Both the position numbers and the translations under genes were made by a program. A stretch of DNA of 59,292 bases from Saccoglossus kowalevskii (lineage: Eukaryota > Hemichordata > Enteropneusta > Harrimaniidae), in assembly GCF_000003605.2 (NCBI RefSeq), contig NW_003140814.1, positions 457,921 to 517,212 on the forward strand, written 5' to 3'. The notes beneath the pieces were generated by a model. The model was not told the DNA's origin. It did no database searches and worked only from the letters and a program-made list of their open reading frames with translations. Shown piece after piece: positions 13,840 through 24,540 of the stretch (position 1 is its first letter; each line of letters begins with the position of its first letter).

Positions 13840-14293
13840 ACTAGGTTCTTTCATGGCAGCCAATCACAACACATCTATTATTTCAGTTTTTTTTTCAGTG
13901 ACAGCCAATCACAATATGCCTATTATATCAGGTTCTTTTATGGCAGCCAATCACAGTATGCCTATTATATCTGTTTTTTTTTCATGGCTACCTATCACAC
14001 TTTCTGATTATATCAGTTTTTTTTCACAGCAGCTAATCCCAATATGCCTATTATATCAGGTTTTTTCATGACAGCCAATCACAACATGCTTATTGTATCA
14101 GGTTCTTTCATGGCAGCCAATCACAATATGCCTATTATATCAGGTTCTTTTATGACAGCCAATCACAACATGCCTATTATATCAGGTTTTTTCAAGGCAG
14201 CCAATCACAACACATCTACTATTATACCAGATTCTTTCAAGGCAGCCAACCACAGCACATCTATAATACTAGATTCTTTCAAGGCAGCCAAGT
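13840..14293. repeat. Tandem repeat, ~42-bp unit, about 11 copies
   Basis: Copies share GGCAGCCAATCACAA and CCTATTATATCAGGTTCTTT. Because 42 is a multiple of three, a forward frame stays open with a 14-residue period (MPIISGSFMAANHN), which is an artefact of the repeat. The copies at 13960-14040 are the most divergent. Many units carry CCAATCA, a CCAAT-like box. Confidence 0.88.
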
Positions 14294-14539
14294 GACTTTT
14301 TTTTGTACAGCATTTCTATTTCAATACTGATGCAGTACAAATACACAAACTAAGATAGTCATAAAAAAAGCTACTAACAGTAAATATAGTATCCTTGCTT
14401 TGTTTGTAATGCATGGATTCTGACAAGTTATATGACTTTCCGCGTGTCACAACAGTAGTGTATTCTTCTCCTGTACTCTATAAAAGAATGAATATTCCTC
14501 CATGAAAAGAATTCTCTTATTTTATATTTTAATTACCAG

Positions 14540-14560
14540 GAAATCGTTTATTCGGCAAAG
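14540..14560 (+). CDS. Candidate 21-nt in-frame microexon of the ERG gene
   Basis: GAAATCGTTTATTCGGCAAAG lies between a pyrimidine-rich TTAATTACCAG acceptor and a strong CAAAG|GTAAGA donor. It is 21 bases, a multiple of three, in the intron between two phase-1 junctions, so its inclusion preserves the frame. The join would read SR-RNRLFGK-DNHRTFRL instead of SR-N-NHRTFRL. The insertion point is the flexible segment just after the PAS domain. Two CpG dinucleotides in 21 bases are unusual for the surrounding intron. Whether it is constitutive, alternative or unused cannot be decided without transcripts. Confidence 0.45.
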
Positions 14561-16116
14561 GTAAGACGACCGTTAGCTAAGCGCACTACGCGTTGCAAAT
14601 AATAACAAAGCATGCATCATGGATTTAAATAACACTTATTGGTTCGTTTTTTTTCCTTTTTTTCCAACAACTTTCTAATCCTGCTTATCACGCAGGTTTA
14701 TTTTATTCAGGCATGTTTGATTTTGTTCTCATTGTTAGAAAATTTACTTTTAAAAATCATACATTCTTACCACTGAGCACTGTATACACACTGATACACT
14801 CACATAAATCTATAATCACATTTCAGTGTAAATTCTCTATTGGATTTCAATCATTGCATTTTTTTTTTTGTTTCTAATGACTTTCAAATTCCATATAAAA
14901 TCCATCTATGTTTTGTATTTTTAATTACTTCTTACGCTGTCTGTGTTCATAATCAAAATGTCTGGGAATGATGGTTTGGTACTACATGACACACTCAAGG
15001 GTAAATCTGTAATATTTTCTAGAGTAAGGGGAGTTTGAATACCTTTTTTTAGACATGGTCATTTGGATTTATAACTAGCCTAGTTGTCAGGATTCTTATT
15101 CTTAACATTGATTTTTATAATCTTCTAAAAGATCATATATAAAGTTGTAAATCAAAATCTTATTTTTAATCAGTAAATACTGGTACTGTTTCAACTCCTA
15201 GAATGTAGGTATCCCACCTTAAATTGAAATGCATGTAATCCTCTATAATACATGTACTGGACATACCGGTAAAAAACAAAATCCATGATCATTACTTGCA
15301 TTCAATGCGATCACTCTTTAAGTTTTGTTTTTAGGCAAAAAAAATATTTTTTTTTTTGTGAGAACATGTGTGGCAGTTCTAAAGCTCAATGTCATGACTT
15401 TTCTATATTCTAAAAAAAATATTGTTAAAAAAAAGTGAACAAACATGAAAAAAGGACACTTCTCATTTTGCGACCAGACAAACATCCTTTTTTTAAAAGC
15501 CTTACATGAAATACTTGATTATGTGGATTTGAACGAATAATGACAAATTATATAAAACATACAATAATCAATAATTTCCCAGCATGTCTGCAACGTGGCA
15601 TTTGTTTTTACATCTCATTTGATTGTTTGTTTGAATTTTATTTGCTTTGTAGTGAGACCAGATTTAGGTATAACTATTCTAACGCACATTTACTTCAATT
15701 CTGGATTACTGCGCTTCAGAGTAAATCGGAGTACTGTGAATCCAAAGACTCCCCAGATATCTCCCACCATTTACACATATTCCAAGCTTTAAATATATCC
15801 CATAATAGTCACATGACACCAATTAAGCCATAGGAATGATCATGGACTGCTTTCAGTAGAGTAAGTAGGGTACGGTACATATATGAGATATCTTGAATCA
15901 ACATTTAATATGTAGGAGTATCTTGCTCACTAATGCCTGCCAATTTTTACTGTAACTTTTTAATTCAAACATTGTTTGATTGTTATAATTGCTAAATTAT
16001 TAGTGTAGAATTCTAAAAAAATTTTACTTCGGTATATAATATTTACACTACCCAAACTGAAACAGAAAGGTTTTATCAATACCTGCCTATAGAGGGCAAT
16101 ATCACTCTTAATATTA

Positions 16117-16330
16117 TTTATTGTAAAAAACTTTATTTTAGCTGGAATTAATTTTTTCTGACAAGAGTGTTTTGTATGGAATTTATTTTCACTGATTTTT
16201 AACAAGTTGAATGTAAAATATAGAAAAAAAGGTACATGTATATTCACTGGATTTTATTTTCACTGAATCATTCCTTCAGCGAAAATAGCAAAAATTAATT
16301 CCAAGCGAAAATAAAATATTTTACAATAAA
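16117..16330. mobile_element. TA-flanked MITE, copy 1 of a four-copy family (degraded)
   Basis: The left end reads TTTATTGTAAAAAACTTTAT then TTTTAGCTGGAATT. The right end is the reverse complement pattern, AGCGAAAATAAAATATTTTA then CAATAAA. Internally it shares TTTTGTATGGAATTTATTTT and TTCAGCGAAAATAGC with the copies at 31497, 42568 and 51847. No coding capacity is visible. A TA target and short TIRs suggest a Tc1/mariner-mobilised element. Confidence 0.65.
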
Positions 16331-16829
16331 CTATTATTACATGTGTGCATTGTGTAAGGTAAAATAGAATTTACAATTATTACTATAATATTTTTGTTGA
16401 TTATCGGGAAACATATAAACAACATAGTTAGGCCATTCATCAAATAAACTGAACACAAAATGGATTCTTGTGTAATCAAGAATTGCCAGTATACATGATT
16501 AAAAACTCATTGTATGATACTTCCTCTTCAAAAGTTTTGCTTGACCTCCTTCTCATGCATATGGCTTGAATGATTAGCATAGTGTTGTTTACCCTACTAA
16601 TGTACTCATCACTACTCACTCCTAAACACAAATAGTGATTTATTGAGAAACATTTTATGTTTTATCTGCAATACAAATAAACTTTTATCTCTACTTCGTC
16701 TCTACAACGGGAAATGGAACTGCTGCTCTTTAGTGTTGACTGCATGTAGTACTTTTCACACTTGTGTGATGCATGTGTGCCTTACAAATTTGTTTGTTTT
16801 CTCCACTAATTGTCTATTATCTTTTCTAG

Positions 16830-17321
16830 ATAACCACCGAACTTTTCGACTCCGGCTTCCATCACTTTACAGACAACACAAAGGGCTTCAAAACAAGGAC
16901 GAGGAGAATCCCCTGCCGCCGAATGACCCAGATTCGTCCCTCCCTTTGCTTAACCTTTTGCCCCAATCTAAAGACATTCTGTTAAATACGCCGCCAGCGG
17001 GTAGGAAGAATGAGGGTGGTGCAGAGAATTACGACGAGAAATCATTTACATTAATGGACACTATTAATGAACAGAATATTGATATTTTACGTGATAGGAC
17101 TACATGTACCTCAGACAGTAAACGTAGATCGTTAGATAATTCACAGCTTGAAAGCTGTAGCACAAAATTTGAAAAAGAAAAAGCTGAGCTGGGTAGGTCT
17201 CCATCAAACTTAAGTTCTTCCTGGTCAAGAGATAGTATACGCAGCAACAGGAGTTTCAGAAAAACCTCATCATTAGAAAGAGTTGATACAGATCGTGATC
17301 GACATAAAACATGTTCAAAAG
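16830..17321 (+). CDS. ERG-type K+ channel, linker exon after the PAS domain
   Basis: The exon starts after CTTTTCTAG and stops before GTAACA, with phase 1 at both ends (492 bases, 163 full codons). It opens with NHRTFRLRLPSL, matching the KTFRLKLPAL motif that follows the PAS domain in human ERG1. The rest is a low-complexity cytoplasmic linker: an acidic and proline-rich part (NKDEENPLPPNDPD), then serine- and arginine-rich tracts. KRRSLD and FRKTSS are basophilic kinase-type sites, so PKA-like regulation is possible, though not shown. Its last base plus GT of the next exon makes GGT (Gly). The open frame extending upstream of 16830 is intron, because homology begins exactly at the acceptor. 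Confidence 0.9.
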
Positions 17322-17806
17322 GTAACAGTTTTCTGTTTCTTGATGCCTAATATGAGACCAGTATATGTACATTTGTACTAATGTGTTGGGGGTAATCTGG
17401 TATCAATGCAGATAATCTGGATCCGGGAAATTTGGTACATGTGTCAAGGTAATCTGTATTGATGCCGATAATCTGGATCCGGGAAATTTGGTACAAGTGT
17501 GGGGTAATCTAGTTTCTATAAAGATAATCTGGATCCAGTTGATTTGATACATGTGTCTGGTAGTCCGGTTTCCATACAGACAATCTTCATCCAGGTGATT
17601 TGTTACATGTGTCAGATCGTTCTTTGTTTGTCAGATCGGTCTCAAAATGGCCGACTGGTGGCCATTTTTTTTAGTGTAAAGTACAGAATTACCACCTGCA
17701 TTACCTGCAATCATTTCTCATCTATATTATCAAGAAAAACAAAATAATTGTTTTAACACGTCAGCAGTATTCATACTAACATGGACTTGTTTGTTTCAAG
17801 TTTCAG
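17322..17806 (+). other. Short intron with 58-bp tandem repeat
   Basis: The 485-base intron is bounded by GTAACA and TTTCAG. From about 17390 to 17620 it holds four diverging copies of a ~58-bp unit carrying GATAATCTGGATCC and TTTGGTACATGTGT. A hairpin with 9-bp arms (AAAATGGCC, loop GACTGGT) lies at 17644-17668. Confidence 0.8.
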
Positions 17807-18018
17807 GTAACCACCTCAAATCAAACCTATCAAATGCGATCTCTGACTCTGATCTGATGAAATATCGACTCAACAAAGTATCAACCAGCCTCTGCGACCT
17901 TGCTCACCATTCTGCGCAATCTAGGAAAGATCCACTAGCATCGTCAACGGTTTCATCCAATAAGTTCTTTCAGCCTGTAAAAGACGCTACTCATAACGTT
18001 GGAGAGAAAGTGGCGCAG
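17807..18018 (+). CDS. ERG-type K+ channel, second linker exon before S1
   Basis: This 212-base exon enters in phase 1 after TTTCAG and leaves in phase 0 before GTAAAA. It contains LSNAISDSDLMKYR, the counterpart of the conserved LLNSTSDSDLVRYR in human ERG1. It ends with THNVGEKVAQ, matching THNVTEKVTQ just before the [12 protein letters not shown] segment. The join to the exon at 50682 restores the continuous family sequence, so no coding exon is obligatory in the 32.7 kb between them. This boundary is also where the mammalian ERG1b transcript departs from ERG1a. Confidence 0.92.
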
Positions 18019-18164
18019 GTAAAACCAACAATTCCTGATATTTTAATCTTATATTTTTATTACTAAAAAAAATCCCTTTCTGCTCTGTACCATATCCTCT
18101 TTCATGTGCTCCTTGTAATCAGCATGCTAGTCTGCCTTATTCCCAATCTTTCCTGTTTTTCCAG

Positions 18165-18299
18165 TTCCAGTTTATTCTTCTTGCTCTACTCTTGCTGTGT
18201 TCTTTTTGGTGGTGCATTAATGTCTTCCCCACTTCTTTTCTTACTCTTATCAAAAAGAAAAAATCTAAAAGAACAGTACCACTAAGTAGTGCTTCTAAG
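18165..18299 (+). CDS. Candidate alternative ERG exon: hydrophobic segment plus lysine cluster
   Basis: After CCTGTTTTTCCAG there are 45 open codons in phase 0, ending before AAG|GTAGGT, also phase 0; flanking exons 17807-18018 and 50682-51140 are phase 0 here too. The peptide opens with FQFILLALLLLCSFWWC, a plausible membrane helix, then NVFPTSFLTLI and a basic patch KKKKSKR. As a cassette it would put an extra hydrophobic segment before S1. If the donor is ignored, the frame continues 12 codons to TGA at 18336-18338, with ATTAAA at 18372-18377, so it could be a last exon giving a PAS-linker protein anchored in the membrane. A caution is that the hydrophobic part arises from a pyrimidine-rich tract, which can mimic a helix. 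No family homologue is known to me. Confidence 0.3.
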
Positions 18300-18371
18300 G
18301 TAGGTTGTCTCGCCATATTCCCTAACTCAAGTGTGTGAATATTTATTCATCATTTTCTTTTCAATACTCAC

Positions 18372-18377
18372 ATTAAA
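18372..18377 (+). promoter_or_regulatory. ATTAAA polyadenylation-signal variant
   Basis: ATTAAA, the commonest variant poly(A) signal, lies 34 bases after the TGA of the extended candidate exon. In AT-rich DNA it is frequent by chance, so it only supports the last-exon reading weakly. Confidence 0.2.
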
Positions 18378-19062
18378 TGCTTGTGCCCTCACAGTTGTTA
18401 TGATATAAAAACAAAAGAACAACTATATTGGACTTATGGTGGTGTCCTTTATACTTATTTTATTTATTTAGAGTTTATCGTGATCTGAGTGATGCATATT
18501 ATTATGGAATATATTTAATATCCTAAGATCTGTTCAGTATATATTTTACTACTAACATCAATCCCAGATGCATCCTCAACTCTATTTACTGCCACTTTTA
18601 TAAAACCAGCTGCTTATGTAATGTAGTGTGCACGTTTGCTGATCAATGTATAAAACTTAGACATTAACTCCCTATGTGTGATTAGTTTTAGCACCCTGCA
18701 TATGCATTTACCCGGTTGTTCTGTTGCTTTCAAAAACATTTTTCAACCCACTTTATAATATATATGTAGCTTGCATTGATTGTCCGTCTGGTATGTATGC
18801 ATTGAATGGAATTTTGTCATCGATTTTAGTTGTTTTCATGATGATTTGATATAATATATAGTATGGGTGTGGCTAGCTCAGTCTCTATGATTGGCCACAC
18901 AAGTATAAACTTACTGTTTTATCCTCAACAAATGAAATATTAGTAGTAGTATTGATATTGATTATCAGTTTGTCTTCTTTTGTAAAGCATAACATAGTAA
19001 AATACAGATGTGAATAAGACCCTGGTTGTATCCTAGTTGACAGGGTGGTGTTTAAGTCTATC

Positions 19063-19696
19063 CTTGGGGGCGGAGCTACGTCACGGACGTTCTACGTTGC
19101 TAAGATGCGCACCACTGTACCACGTATTTCTATGGGCTTTGTGCGCGCTGCTGTGGAATGCTGGTGGAGCCAGTGAAAACTCGAGAAAACAACGCAAACT
19201 CAACTTTGAAGTAATCCTGAACAACCAAATTCATATATGTTACACACGTAGGGCTAATCTTGTTACACTGTTCAGGGGACTCTCAATAACCATTGCAAAG
19301 TACTGTTTTCTGCAAGTTTTGGTCTTTGTTTTCACCGCGAGGGTTGCCAGGCGATAGAAAATGCCCGGATGTCCGCCCTCAAGGATAAAAGTCATAGTAT
19401 GATGAGTATAGCGCCCTCAGTGTTCTAGAATTATACCACAACCAGTGAAAACAATGTTCGAAACCTCACAACAACTGTGCTTTGGGAAAATTTTTGAGAT
19501 TCTTCTGAACAGTGTAACAAGATTACCTTTATATGTACAATGTATATAAATTTGGTTCTGGTTTATCTCAAAGTTAAGTTTGTGCTGTTTAACTTTAGCT
19601 GTTTTCACTTTGACCGCATAGCCTAGAGAAATACCGGTACATGTGATGTGTGTCTCAACAACATAGAATGCTCTCTGATGTAGCTCCGCCCCCGAG
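19063..19696. repeat. Large inverted repeat, ~270-bp diverged arms
   Basis: The left arm (about 19063-19347) begins with GGGGGCGGAGCTACGTCA. The right arm (about 19437-19696) ends with its counterpart, TGATGTAGCTCCGCCCCC. Both share GGTAATCTTGTTACACTGTT-like and AACTTTGA blocks in opposite orientation around a ~90-base spacer. Translated outward, both arms give similar peptides (KLNFEV...NLVTLFRGLS on plus, KLNFEI...NLVTLFRRIS on minus). It is either a fold-back element or two copies of one mobile repeat inserted head to head. Confidence 0.75.
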
Positions 19697-22600
19697 AATA
19701 TTAAATCATGAGTATGTGTCATATGTAATGGGATCTGGGATTGCAGTGGTGTTTGTGTCAGCTCTACGGAATACTTTGATTACTCACGTCTGTAATCATA
19801 TACATTGGATGCAGTGGATTCCCCGTCAAATCTGTCAAGGTCGTGCAATAAAGTTCTGGATTATCCGCAATCAATCATCCAGCGTCAAATTTCTGATAAC
19901 CTCCCTGCCTTGACTTGTTCAGTTTGTCACTTGAAAGAATGCTTTTCTACGTACATCTGCGCAGTGACGAGGGACGCTGCAAATCAATACATTTATGACA
20001 AGATTGTTGATTTGTGCATTTGGAAGGTTGTAATTATGTCGCGTTAGCATTTTGTAATGTGACTTATAATGCCAATATTCTGTAAAATCAATTTTTTATC
20101 TCTAGATTTATGACATTTTTTGTCAATTTTGCATCATCTATTTGAAACTAATAATAATAATGTATATTAAAAGCCATAAATATAACTGAAAACAGTCAAA
20201 GCCTAGATTCGTACATATAATTTTAGTATTATCATATTATAGGATTATGATTATTTCACAGTGCTCAACGCAAGTCTGGAGCTTTTGCCTAGTAATCAGT
20301 CAAAACTCTTCCCTGATTGGCTTGTTCACAAGGTGCCTGGGCTGGTTAACCAATCATAAGCTGCCTTGTATATCTTTTGTAATTTACTCAGTATGTGTTT
20401 ATGAAAATAGTAGAGCTGTACCTATGTTCAAAATAAGCCATATTTTAATGAACCATTATACATTAAAATATAGTATTTGGTTAAATGTGCTTTTATTAAA
20501 GAAAATACGTAGCCCGCATTAGTTATCATTTCAAACACTGTGAGGAGTCCATGCTGGGTTTTCTCCACCTCAGAAAATGCTGATATGTTGCTCATTAACC
20601 ATATAAATCTATTGCAATGTCTTAAAGAATGAAGTGGTTGAACTCTCCTCACTGTGCCAAATGTCAGTTAATATACATTGTAGCATGCGGAGGAAAATGT
20701 AACTGTCTTCTATTGTTTTAAAAAAATTAGCATATTCAGTTACTAGTATTCGCAGTCACCAGTCACATCTTAGCAGACGGTAGTGGAGAATAAACCAATA
20801 AAACAGTTCTCGGATATCCACGCCAATTTTTGCTCTGACCAATTACCGGTAGAATTTAAAGAATATTTAACAATAACAGTTGTCTAAATGTTCATTATAT
20901 TAAAAATAAACATCTGTGTACTTCTTCTTAATAATCATAAATTATTTATTGGTTTGCATACTATAGTGTAAGTGATATAAAAAAAACTATTGATATATTT
21001 TAGCATTCAATAAAACTAAGTTCAAAGTTCGAAGTTAGTTGCATTATGATTGAGAGGTTCAGGGAATATTAAGTTTTTTTGGCTTGCTCGTAAGGAAACG
21101 GAAGGGAAAGTCATAGTAGTGGCAAGATATCTGTTGTTCATTGTTGTCATCGTAAATTTTTCTTTTGGGCTAAATAACTCCAAAAATATTCATTGTAAAA
21201 GTTTTCAATGAAGTGTGCCCATTATCTTTTTGTTCATAACTCCAGTTTTTAACATTTTCAATGAATTTAATAATAAATATCTACAAGAACTGTTTACTTG
21301 TTTTACCATATTAGAGGGATAGTTCTGGTATTATTTGGGCTAAACCATTCAGCAAAATAGGGAGGGATGTGCAGTCATGATTTCAAGCATTTACCTGCTC
21401 CAATCAAGGTTATTAGACAATTTTGTTGAAGTTTATGATAGACAACTAACAATAGTGTTGACTTTGTGAAGAATAAGATCATTCAACTTAAATTAATAGA
21501 GTGAATCAATTTTTAACACTTTTGTTTCTGTTCTGCTGTACGTAATACACACTATAAATTACACTTTCTTTTGAATTATTTCAAATTACACTTTCTTTTG
21601 AATTCCTTCAAATTGAATAATTTCCATATTTTTTATGACCTGCCCACACTTGCATGCATAGGGCAAGATATGTTTAGTTTAACTGTGTTTTATTAGGTTT
21701 CTTTTCTTACTTGATCTACCAATAAGCAAGTTAAAATAGAAATGTTGTATTTTATGTGGATGCTATGGATGTATTTAATTGTTAGGGACACACCCATAAT
21801 AATGTATTTGACTTAAATGAATGAACATACCATAAATCAGTAAATGAAAGTGTTTTCTGAGTCAGAGTGAGGGTCATGTAGTTAACAGATAAAACCATTG
21901 CTTGTGGTATACTTTTAGAAGTTTGTGGAGAAAGTTTGGTTAAAAATTATTGAACTCAGACGTGTATTACTGTAACAGCATTTTCAACAACAGGATATGC
22001 ATCGCAGTCGGTTCTCACTTTTCTGTTTATTATACACTGTCTAATTGTGTAGATTACAGCTACAACAAATGAAGTGTTATTACTACTGTAGAACTGTGTG
22101 TGATACATGCATTCCATTCTCCTCCATTCTCGGCCAAGCCACTTTAAGTATGTATTTGCTAGGTTTACACAGCAACGTTTCTTACCAATTACTACTACCG
22201 GTACTGCATACATCATTCGAACACCAATGATGCATGTTAGCAAGCAAATTTGCTAGTCAGAAAATGTGCTTTCTAGTGTACAGCATTGGTGAATAGTAGT
22301 AACAGGAGATAATTCCATGTATGTTTATACGGTTGTGGGCAAACATGGTTCAGAGTGCGGCCCAGCAGATCTGGAACTGCAACGTTAATCGGGAGTTCTT
22401 GTTTAATAGGCAGTTGGGAACAGCTCAGTCTTATCTGCGTTCAACTATAGGGATTAAATGAAGCCAAACTCATGTTTATATAGTCATTTTTGCTGGCTTG
22501 ATCCTTCTTGTGCTGTTGGGCTCTGATAAAATACCTTTGTGTAAATTAGGTAATACATGTGCACATATTTTGTTTAATGTAAACTTTTATCAGATTGCAA

Positions 22601-22857
22601 TGTGGATTCTGTTAATATATGCTACCGTTACACAGTAAATTTATTTGGTGGTCAAATTACAGTGTTTTTACATTGTATAGTCATAAGTTTGTTGATGCTT
22701 GTGTTGTCCACTGAAACAATGAGTGCTATTATTTAAAATTTAGTGAGTTTCAGTATACTGTGAATATAATGAATACATGTACTATAAATTTAAAAATGAC
22801 ATTAATTGCAATTCCATGTTTTTGGCACATTTGGTATTCAAGAGATAGTGCACCTGT

Positions 22858-23085
22858 CTGTTAACCTTTCTGCAACCAGGCTTTCCCACTCAAATTTTTC
22901 TGCACTTCTATCTTATATTCTTCAATATTTCTGAAAATGAACCCTAATTTAGTCAATTTCAGTTTTTACTAAAAAATTTGGTTGTTTTTTTGTCTCAATC
23001 TTCTGAAAGAAAGTGCAGATTATAAACAGAACTATTTTGTGAATTTGTGATGAAAAAGGGAGGGAACTGGTGGTGAAAATGTTAA
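22858..23085 (+). repeat. Dispersed repeat, plus-oriented copy
   Basis: TTAACCTTTCTGCAACCAGG starts this copy, which continues with CTTATATTCTTCAATATTTC, AATCTTCTGAAAGAAAGTGC and TTTTGTGAATTTGTGATGAA. The same blocks in the same order occur reverse-complemented at 41528-41720, showing a dispersed family. No TIR or coding capacity is seen. Confidence 0.7.
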
Positions 23086-23515
23086 AATGTCCATGAATGT
23101 GTGTATGTTAGTGTGACAAAAGAGAACACCATCCGTCATAGACTACATTTTTTACATTTCAAATTGTCAACATTTGAATATTACATTGCAATGTATGGAA
23201 TTCATTCTTTAAATATTTGTGATTATTCCACTTAGATATAAAAATTCACTTCAATTTAGAGAATTTTTACTTCCATTGTGAATTTTCAACTTTGCTAAGC
23301 GCAAGTGAGGACAACATTCAGGCAGCTTGATGAAAAGCATTCAGCAGTAACACTGTGATATGTTTTTTTATCTGTCCTGTTTTACATCACACTGTGGTGA
23401 TACACTAGTTATGTATTTGATAAAGATCTACATACATAAAATCTACATCAAATCTAGTTGAACATCATTTCTCATCATATATCACCACTGAATGGAGGTA
23501 TATCACTATCTGGGG

Positions 23516-23690
23516 TGATATTTAAATAATAACACATGTGAGGGTAATATCACGATTTGTTGCCTGCCCAAGGGGATGNNNNNNNNNNNNNNNNNNNNNN
23601 NNNNNNNNNNNNNNNNNNNNNNNNNNNNAACAGCCCAAGGGCAGACAACAAATCATGATATTGCCCGAATAACCATGTGTTATTTATTTT
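23516..23690. repeat. Inverted repeat flanking the assembly gap
   Basis: The left arm (23516-23577) contains AATAACACATGTGAGGGTAA and GATTTGTTGCCTGCCCAAGG. The right arm (23629-23690) carries the reverse complement with few changes (CCCAAGGGCAGACAACAAAT, AACCATGTGTTATT). The N run sits exactly at the centre, so the missing interior belongs to this palindromic element. Confidence 0.75.
23579..23628. other. Assembly gap (50 N)
   Basis: Fifty consecutive N bases. The true length is unknown; a round 50 may be a placeholder. A tool-predicted open frame running through it is meaningless. Confidence 0.99.
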
Positions 23691-24039
23691 ATCACATCGA
23701 ACAGACGTCCACCACGACAATCACAGCTACCATAGGTCACTCACACCCGCTCTCCCACAAAATAACAACACTTATATTTGAAGTATGCAATATTTTATTT
23801 TATCTATTATAACAAGTTTCACATTACTCAATAACATACATACATTATTTGCTAAAAAATACACTCAGTAAATGTTATTTTCAGCCACAGATACTCTTTT
23901 TAGTAACCATGTTTCAGTAGAGTGAATCACTCAAATTATCGAGAATAACATTTTTGAAATGAATTGAGAAATTCTCAAACGCAAGTTATTTGATCACTCT
24001 ACAGATAAAATTGTCAGAGTGCCGTGGAAATGACTGAAA

Positions 24040-24420
24040 TTACTTTCTCACGAATGTACCACACCTATTCACAAGCCACACAGCTTTAGAGTGTTTTCGG
24101 TTAGCATCGGCGTGGAACGCGTAGAAATGCTCACAGCGTAGAACGCGCTGCAGCGACCCCGGCTGCGATGTTTCAGTGGCGGCTTTGCCGTACATTTTTG
24201 CTTCATATAAAAAATACCATAACCATCAAAACAGAGTATCTTACTTAATATTCATTCTGGCACGTTCACTGTCTATTTCGGATGGCTAAAGTTTCTTCAA
24301 AATCTTGAAAGCAACCCCGAAAACAACAGCAGCCGGGACAGCACCAGTGCAGCGAACGACAATTGGTTATGCGCAGTATTGTTGCGCAGTAGTTTCAGTG
24401 ACGTCATCCATGTGATATAC
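24040..24420. other. CpG-rich segment, probably part of a mobile element
   Basis: In an otherwise AT-rich intron this segment holds many CpG (GTGGAACGCGTAGAAATGCT, AGCGTAGAACGCGCTGCAGC). CGCTGCAGCGACCCCGGCTG and a later CAGCCGGGACAGCACC are inverted relatives. It lies between the gap palindrome and the 20-bp minisatellite, so all three may derive from one element. No open frame is convincing. Confidence 0.4.
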
Positions 24421-24540
24421 CCATGTAATATCCACTTGGCGGGCAATATACCATGTAATATCCATTTTTATTCAATGTCATGTGACTGAGTCTCAACCAA
24501 TCACAGCATGCGTAACAAAAGTGAGATGTGATAACACCTT

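Larger units (their letters stand above)
13050..16829 (+). other. Intron between PAS exon and linker exon
   Basis: A 3.8-kb intron bounded by GTAAGC and TTTTCTAG. It contains a 42-bp minisatellite, the candidate 21-nt microexon at 14540, and a degraded TA-flanked MITE at 16117-16330, each listed separately. The stretches 13050-13839, 14561-16116 and 16331-16829 show nothing else recognisable; the short open frames there lack splice context or similarity I know. Confidence 0.75.

Noticed and set aside
16643-16829. Open extension upstream of the linker exon, with an apparent start at 16643
   Set aside because: ERG similarity begins exactly after CTTTTCTAG at 16830 and the phase matches the PAS exon; the extension has no similarity.
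19805-20047. 80-codon frame in a GC-richer patch
   Set aside because: No recognisable family, no good acceptor, and only a weak GTTGTA donor; could be coding by chance.
23576-23812. Open frame running through N bases
   Set aside because: Its first part is the assembly gap, so the translation is undefined.
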